Source: Petrosia ficiformis (Eukaryota; Porifera; Demospongiae; Haplosclerida; Petrosiidae). From it: a stretch of 64,000 bases of DNA. The position numbers were made by a program, and so were the translations under genes. A model generated the notes under the pieces. That model searched no databases. It saw only the letters and a program-made list of their open reading frames with translations, and was not told the DNA's origin. This document shows positions 61,247-64,000 of the stretch, in pieces (position 1 is the stretch's first letter; the number at the start of each line of letters is the position of its first letter). The stretch spans positions 2,503,327 through 2,567,326 of the forward strand of contig OX345646.1 of assembly GCA_947044365.1 (NCBI GenBank), given 5' to 3'.

Positions 61247-61405
61247 TATAGTATGCTAATAGGTCCTATGCTGAATATAGGACTCTCGTTTTGTGTCCTC
61301 GGATGTGATATAGCCCTTGCAGGCTCGGGCTATATAACATCCTCGGACACAAACTCAGGTCCCATATTTTGTATATATATAGGACTTATTAGCATACTAT
61401 ATATA
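61247..61405. repeat. Palindromic repeat
   Basis: Outer arms ATAGTATGCTAATAGGTCC / GGACTTATTAGCATACTAT and an inner hairpin TCCTCGGATGT...ACATCCTCGGA. A shorter relative lies in the CDC5L intron at 62652-62706. Confidence 0.55.
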
Positions 61406-61506
61406 TATATATTTATTTATTTATTTACCATAAATATAATATATAGTTTATATACTCACTCATCATAATACACAGTTGCATTGACGCAGTCTACTGAAGA
61501 CTCGGA

Positions 61507-61509
61507 CTA
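61507..61509 (-). other. In-frame TAG in the PLB-like signal-peptide exon
   Basis: Twelfth codon after the ATG at 61540-61542 is TAG. The frame before it is hydrophobic (MLLAVILFFTS) and the frame after it joins exon 2 in phase, so the stop interrupts what looks like one coding exon. Confidence 0.55.
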
Positions 61510-61661
61510 CGATGTGAAGAACAAAATGACTGCCAGCAACATTGCAAAACCACACCCATACAGTTATAAATTAAACAACTTTTTTTCAAAATTTTAATAA
61601 TTTTAGTTATTGTTATCTCTATTACAGGTTACCACACTGAGTAATTATTACCACAATTGGC

Positions 61662-62360
61662 CTATTTTTTAGCAAGGAAATGAAAATTCCAAGTGAATCG
61701 ACTGAAATTCCAATTAGGAAGATTGCTGTAAGTCTTTTTACATATCTCTGCACTTTCTTCCATGATAAGTTCAATATTATACTGTGAAGCATACAGTTCT
61801 GTGACTTCTGATTTGGTAGTTGCAAAAGGAATACAAGGATGTTCATCATGTTCGTAATCAAATGTACCAAGCAAAATCTTTCCATCTGGTTTAAGAATGG
61901 ATGAATTGATACTGACATAGTTGGACCTCTTTTCATGACGGAACGAACCAATAGATCCATTGTCCCATATAAAATCAAACACTCCTAGCAGGTATTCTTT
62001 AAAAGCAAAAAAATCTCCACAGTAGATAGTAATAGGAAGAGAACTAGACTTATATACAGCCATTTTACTTCCTCCTACATCTGTAACTTCAACATTGTAT
62101 TCAAGGTGACTTTCTTCAAAAAATGCTTTCACTACTTCCTCTACCCATTCAATACCAACAATACAATGTCCTCGTTTTGCCATCCATAGCATGTCTGGAC
62201 TCTTACCACAAAGTGGAACAAAAATATTTAGGGAAGGTTTTTCTTTTTCTATTTCTTTAAATTTATCGAGAAGGAACACACTGATAATTGGTTTATTCCA
62301 ATGGTATTTATCTGAAGCATAGATAGACTCCCATGTAGCTAGTCTTGGATGAGATGCCAT
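61662..62360 (-). CDS. TPMT: Thiopurine S-methyltransferase family protein
   Basis: Intact single-exon ORF of 232 residues, close to the usual TPMT length of about 230-245. It transfers methyl from S-adenosylmethionine to thiol compounds in the cytosol. SAM-binding features: N-terminal WESIYASDKYHWNKP, motif I FVPLCGKSPDMLWMAKRGH followed by VVGIE-type sequence (CIVGIEWVEE), then IYCGDFFAF, FDFIWDNGSI and ILLGTFDYEHDEHPCIPF. The start MASHPRLATWE is the first ATG and lies 124 bp from the divergent CDC5L start. No intron is seen, unlike vertebrate TPMT. The 3' end is about 120 bp from the first exon of the PLB-like gene on the same strand. Confidence 0.92.
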   Translation of the reverse strand: MASHPRLATWESIYASDKYHWNKPIISVFLLDKFKEIEKEKPSLNIFVPLCGKSPDMLWMAKRGHCIVGIEWVEEVVKAFFEESHLEYNVEVTDVGGSKMAVYKSSSLPITIYCGDFFAFKEYLLGVFDFIWDNGSIGSFRHEKRSNYVSINSSILKPDGKILLGTFDYEHDEHPCIPFATTKSEVTELYASQYNIELIMEESAEICKKTYSNLPNWNFSRFTWNFHFLAKK

Positions 62361-62484
62361 ATTGTAAGTGTGCGCTGCACGCGCTTTGCGCTATACGCTA
62401 GCATGCGCTATTAGTAATTGGAAGGTGTGGTTAATGTTTGAAGAGCAGTAGAGCACGCATTTTGTGTGAATTTTGATCACCAAG
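62361..62484. promoter_or_regulatory. Bidirectional promoter between TPMT and CDC5L
   Basis: The 124-bp gap between divergent starts is locally richer in G+C, with a GCGCTGCACGCGCTTTGCGC stretch near 62372-62391. No TATA box. It must serve both genes unless their UTRs extend into each other. Confidence 0.6.
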
Positions 62485-62529
62485 ATGCTTCGTATTATGA
62501 TCAAAGGTGGTATCTGGAAGAACACAGAG
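62485..62529 (+). CDS. CDC5L: CDC5L first coding exon (continues beyond window)
   Basis: Fifteen codons, MLRIMIKGGIWKNTE, directly followed by donor GTATGT. The family begins MPRIMIKGGVWRNTEDE and in animals the first intron often falls at this point. CDC5L is a Myb-repeat core protein of the PRP19/NTC spliceosome complex in the nucleus. The next exon (the Myb repeats) is not found before position 64000, so intron 1 is at least 1.4 kb and carries several repeats. Confidence 0.82.
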
Positions 62530-63249
62530 GTATGTATTGTTTATGTACTGCGTTGGTTTGAAATTTATTCATTTATTATCGTTTTGCACTTTCACTTTCT
62601 TTTATATTTATCTATATAATATATATATATATATATATATATCTTGTATACAGTATGCTACTAGGTCCTATATACTTATTATACATGTAGGACCTGTTAG
62701 CATACTATATATGTAATATATAAATCATAGTTTTGAAGTGTATTCAACAAATATACATCCCAATGTGGCTAGCTAGGTCGATGTGGTTTGCCACCAAGAT
62801 ATTTGAGAGAGGGTAGCGATGTCAAATATTGAGGTGGAAAACCACATTGACCTTCCCATCGAGGGGTTACCATATCCCGGGAAATGTTCGCGGTGGAATA
62901 TTTTTGCGAATTTCAAAAATTGTAAACTACTAGCGAAAATAAAAATTGCGAAGATATGGGCGTGGTAGAAAGTAAACGCCATGTGAATTGATTATGGCGT
63001 CATTGTATCATTACTTCAACGAGATTCTGCTGTTCCAAGCCCACATGGAGCACTATCTTCAAGTGTCTCTTCTGCCATTGATTTATGGCCAACAACAGTT
63101 ATTGAGCAATTGATCATTGCTATAGAATAAGGATGAGCATCATTTCCAGCCTCTCACACGCAAATCAATACTTCAGGCCTCATTTGATCAGGAACCCAGA
63201 CATCTTTGTAGACCCCTCATACAGCTTTCACGAACGATATATATATATA
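62530..63249. other. CDC5L intron 1, proximal part
   Basis: No coding exon recognised. Contains a (TA)n tract (about 62612-62642), a short inverted repeat (62652-62706) related to the one at 61247-61405, and an inverted pair at 62775-62855 (GTGGTTTGCCACC.../...GGTGGAAAACCAC). Confidence 0.4.
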
Positions 63250-63845
63250 CAGTGAAACCTCCGTTAGCGGACACCTCCCAATAGCGGACACCTCTCTAAG
63301 ACGGACACTTTCTTGCAGTCCCAAACACACTTCCATAGACGCCCATAGATTGGAAGCCTCTGAAATACGGACACCTCGCTATTCCGTATACCGGACACAT
63401 ATCACGCCCCCATTGATATTATAACATACGACAACCACTCTATATTGCGGACAGTATAATTAATTTTTTCAAAATTATTATCAATAATATTTATAATATT
63501 TATATTATTATTAATTACACTATCTTCACTGTATCCAATCTTGAAGTCTAACAATCAGTGCTTTTAGTCTATCGACATAAACTTTTGGAACATTTCGGAA
63601 ACACAGATAATATAAATACTGCTCTGCAGAAGAATTTGCCACAGGCAACAATAATGTACCTGTAGCTATGTCAAGACTTTGCTGATGATAACTGGGAAAG
63701 TGAATTTATGTCACAGTTTGATAACAATCAAGAAGAAGAAGATATAACCCTAAAACTAATGTTTTTGACAATATAGGTAAAGATAATAATATACCTCTGA
63801 AATTAGGACACCTCTATAATAAGGACACTGTGAGCTGGTCCCAAT
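63250..63845 (+). mobile_element. pogo/Tigger-like DNA transposon remnant
   Basis: Begins CAGTGAAACCTCCGTTAGCG and carries repeated CGGACACCTC motifs, typical of Tigger termini. The right end has AGGACACCTCTATAATAAGG and CTGTGAGCTGGTCCCAA, then fades into TA repeats. A short open run near 63680-63760 (DDNWESEFMSQF) could be a transposase tail. No full transposase. Confidence 0.6.
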
Positions 63846-63918
63846 ATGTATATATATGTACAATTATATAATTGTACTTTATAGTAATATCTGTAATTCC
63901 AGACTTCTTTTTTACATA

Positions 63919-64000
63919 AAGGCCTTAGTCTGGCAAGCCAGCCTCTGCCCTTTTTGTCGATCGGATGGTGGGAGAGTCTGGTCACTATCGACACTGCTTT
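63919..64000 (+). repeat. Left end of a repeat related to the 60734-61157 element
   Basis: TAGTCTGGCAAGCCAG near 63925 resembles the TAGTCTCGCGAGCCAG terminus at 60734. The element runs off the window. Confidence 0.35.

Larger units (their letters stand above)
52277..61542 (-). pseudogene. Phospholipase B-like gene, truncated and probably broken
   Basis: Five phase-compatible exons: 61460-61542, 56977-57075, 56350-56454, 53661-53757, 52277-52417. Exon 1 reads MLLAVILFFTS, then an in-frame TAG, then VDCVNATVYYD, so it looks like a signal peptide cut by a nonsense codon. The others encode MGVIDSYGAAYGCYKAAWNT, TTGWGELNIIAGYTTNHSY, AAGFLEGALTY, YSLYHNLYSKFFEHLGSDDL and a final exon ending EAVSNIV stop. 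This follows the N-terminal part of PLBD lysosomal hydrolases (DAYGFY..TTGWGILEIRAGY..AGFLEGYLTA). The family is about 550 residues with an internal Cys nucleophile; here only about 165 residues remain and that Cys region is absent. A copia relic sits in intron 1. Alternatives: CGTAG before TCCGAG could be a splice acceptor for an unseen first exon, and a gtaagc inside the last exon could be a donor to unseen exons. Confidence 0.72.

Noticed and set aside
62775..63000. Second CDC5L exon
   Set aside because: No Myb-repeat sequence (no spaced Trp pattern) in any frame; the region is inverted-repeat DNA.
1..64000. tRNA, rRNA or other structural RNA genes
   Set aside because: I looked for cloverleaf A/B boxes and conserved rRNA stretches and saw none I could support; a covariance search was not possible.

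Overview
The window is eukaryotic and AT-rich. Its genes are split into very many short exons, introns and intergenic gaps are small, and short inverted-repeat (MITE/foldback) elements are everywhere. The gene content (an IP3-receptor relative, a caspase-like protease, a phospholipase B-like gene, thiopurine methyltransferase, CDC5L) is animal. The compactness, the recurrent ACATGTA-type motifs and the animal-like but divergent proteins suggest an early-branching metazoan, most likely a demosponge such as Amphimedon. The species is inference. Exon boundaries were built by hand from GT/AG sites, open frame and phase continuity; no alignment or transcript was available.

Minus strand, read right to left. 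Thiopurine S-methyltransferase is a single exon at 62360-61662. A phospholipase B-like gene follows (61542-52277). It has a signal-peptide exon with an in-frame TAG, a degraded Ty1/copia element in intron 1, and it ends after the N-terminal part of the family. A five-exon caspase-like (peptidase C14) gene lies at 49576-46042. Only about 275 bp after its stop, a very large gene starts at 45766 and runs off the left edge. I can join about 58 exons of it in phase (roughly 1,850 codons). They follow the order of an inositol 1,4,5-trisphosphate receptor: N-terminal beta-trefoil, MIR beta-trefoil, RIH domain, central modulatory region, second RIH domain and RIH-associated domain. The channel domain would lie to the left of position 1. 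The residues that coordinate IP3 in vertebrate receptors appear to be missing, so this looks like a divergent, possibly ligand-switched IP3R paralogue.

Plus strand. The first coding exon of CDC5L (MLRIMIKGGIWKNTE) is at 62485-62529, divergent from the methyltransferase across a 124-bp shared promoter. A copia relic lies at about 57.5-60.6 kb, a non-LTR retrotransposon C-terminal fragment at 38.5-39.0 kb, and a pogo/Tigger-like remnant at 63.25-63.85 kb. A two-exon open stretch at 8.57-9.84 kb, inside introns of the receptor gene, is a weak candidate nested gene.

The rest of the introns and intergenic DNA is mostly repeats: a hAT-type MITE with an exact 8-bp target duplication, a MITE nested inside another MITE, several 0.4-0.6 kb foldback elements, about ten copies of one MITE family, and minisatellites of 27, ~94, ~115 and ~16 bp.
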